DNA of 23,527 nt from a virus: positions 1 to 23,527 of IMG/VR virus record IMGVR_UViG_3300014720_000188. One strand, given 5' to 3'. Under the pieces are notes generated by a model, which saw nothing but the letters and a program-made list of their open reading frames with translations, was not told the origin of the DNA and searched no databases. Shown one piece after another: positions 22,997 to 23,527 of the stretch. The translations under genes and the position numbers were made by a program. The stretch's first letter is position 1. The number at the start of each line of letters is the position of its first letter.

Positions 22997-23527
22997 TTAT
23001 CTTCTTATTGCCGTTCCTCGTATTTTTCTTTGGTTCATCTTGCCAATCTTATAAACAACCATGTTTGCAATATCATCTGGGGTAGCATTTGTATCAGCAT
23101 TTACGGTAACACTATAATTATACTGCATCTGATTATTAGAATTAGTATTATATGTTGAATTATCAAAACCTATTGAGGTTATTGCAGATGTACTATAATC
23201 AGGGGCTGAGATTGCCGTTGGGAATATATTAGTATTTACTGAAGAAAGATCAAGAATTGGTTGATTAGCAACATCTGCCTTGGGGAATAGTTGTCCATTA
23301 AGAGCTTCTAGTTGTGGTCTATAAGCCTCAGCAACAGGCTTTCTAACAACGAACTCTCCTGGAGTTAATAGTGCGGGTACAGTATCATTAGATCCAAATC
23401 CTGGAACGAATGCTCCCATTGCATATCCCTTGATCTTTCCACCCATTCCATATCTCTTCATCATTCCACCAAATTTCATTCCTGGTGCTGGTTCTCGTGA
23501 TCCTGCATATTGAATCATTCCACCAAA
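22997..23527 (-). CDS. Tape-measure protein, C-terminal end (gene runs off the right edge)
   Basis: The frame is open to the window edge, giving 176 residues that begin with FGG just before the first visible Met, so this is only the 3' end. The first part is a Gly/Met repeat (FGGMIQYAG, KFGGMMKRYGMGGKIKGYA), then FGSNDTVPALLTPGEFVVRK at about residues 44-63, the very common motif of tape-measure C-termini, and EAYRPQLEALNGQLFPK. An Asn/Thr-rich strand region and a helix PDDIANMVVYKIGKMNQRKI close it. Tape-measure proteins set tail length and reach the tip; the neighbours agree. The main helical part lies outside the window. Confidence 0.87.
   Translation of the reverse strand, partial: FGGMIQYAGSREPAPGMKFGGMMKRYGMGGKIKGYAMGAFVPGFGSNDTVPALLTPGEFVVRKPVAEAYRPQLEALNGQLFPKADVANQPILDLSSVNTNIFPTAISAPDYSTSAITSIGFDNSTYNTNSNNQMQYNYSVTVNADTNATPDDIANMVVYKIGKMNQRKIRGTAIRR

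Overview
The window is a piece of an AT-rich tailed double-stranded DNA phage genome (or a closely related prophage). I recognise 29 genes, all on the minus strand. They are packed with 1-50 nt overlaps or gaps of a few bases, and no gene-free stretch exceeds 150 nt. Long-tailed morphology is indicated by a tape-measure C-terminus followed by a Dit/Tal-like series of tail-tip proteins. The host cannot be fixed from the sequence. The gene set (cellular-type DnaE replicase, RecA, DnaB, DnaG-type primase, Cas4-like nuclease, DUF3310, MerR-like HTH), the GTG/TTG starts and two apparently leaderless genes with TATAAT boxes remind me of large actinobacteriophages. A low-GC Gram-positive host is equally compatible with the base composition. 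This is inference.

Layout, read in the direction of transcription (high to low coordinate). (1) 23527-14443, tail module: C-terminus of the tape-measure protein, a 214-residue Dit-like protein, a 1564-residue baseplate-hub/minor tail protein, a 299-residue Gly/Pro/Ala-rich protein, and three adhesin or fibre-like proteins (460, 159 and 144 residues). (2) 14424-2644, DNA replication, recombination and nucleotide module: zinc-ribbon protein, MerR-like HTH regulator, two small proteins, DnaB helicase, a small protein, DnaG-type primase, a probable ssDNA-binding protein, DnaE polymerase, MazG-like pyrophosphatase, RecA, a zinc ribbon, a Hjc-like PD-(D/E)XK protein, a helical protein, a Cas4-like nuclease, a double zinc-finger protein, a RuvC-like nuclease, a 49-residue HTH protein and DUF3310. 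(3) 2609-1, packaging module: a small basic protein, terminase small subunit, and terminase large subunit running off the left edge.

The genes fit one programme. DnaB, primase, SSB and DnaE form a nearly self-contained fork. RecA, the Cas4-like nuclease and two different resolvase-like nucleases could process recombination-dependent concatemers. The terminase then packages them.

The most notable features are: an intein with a LAGLIDADG-type endonuclease signature interrupting the terminase nuclease motif (DRWQ|C); a perfect 11-bp GC-only hairpin with seven G opposite seven C just before a TTG-initiated dnaE; two promoters whose predicted start sites fall at or within 3 nt of the start codon of genes lacking a Shine-Dalgarno; and a 49-residue HTH gene hidden between the RuvC-like and DUF3310 genes. 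I did not find a wholly new defence or counter-defence system, CRISPR array, tRNA or insertion sequence.
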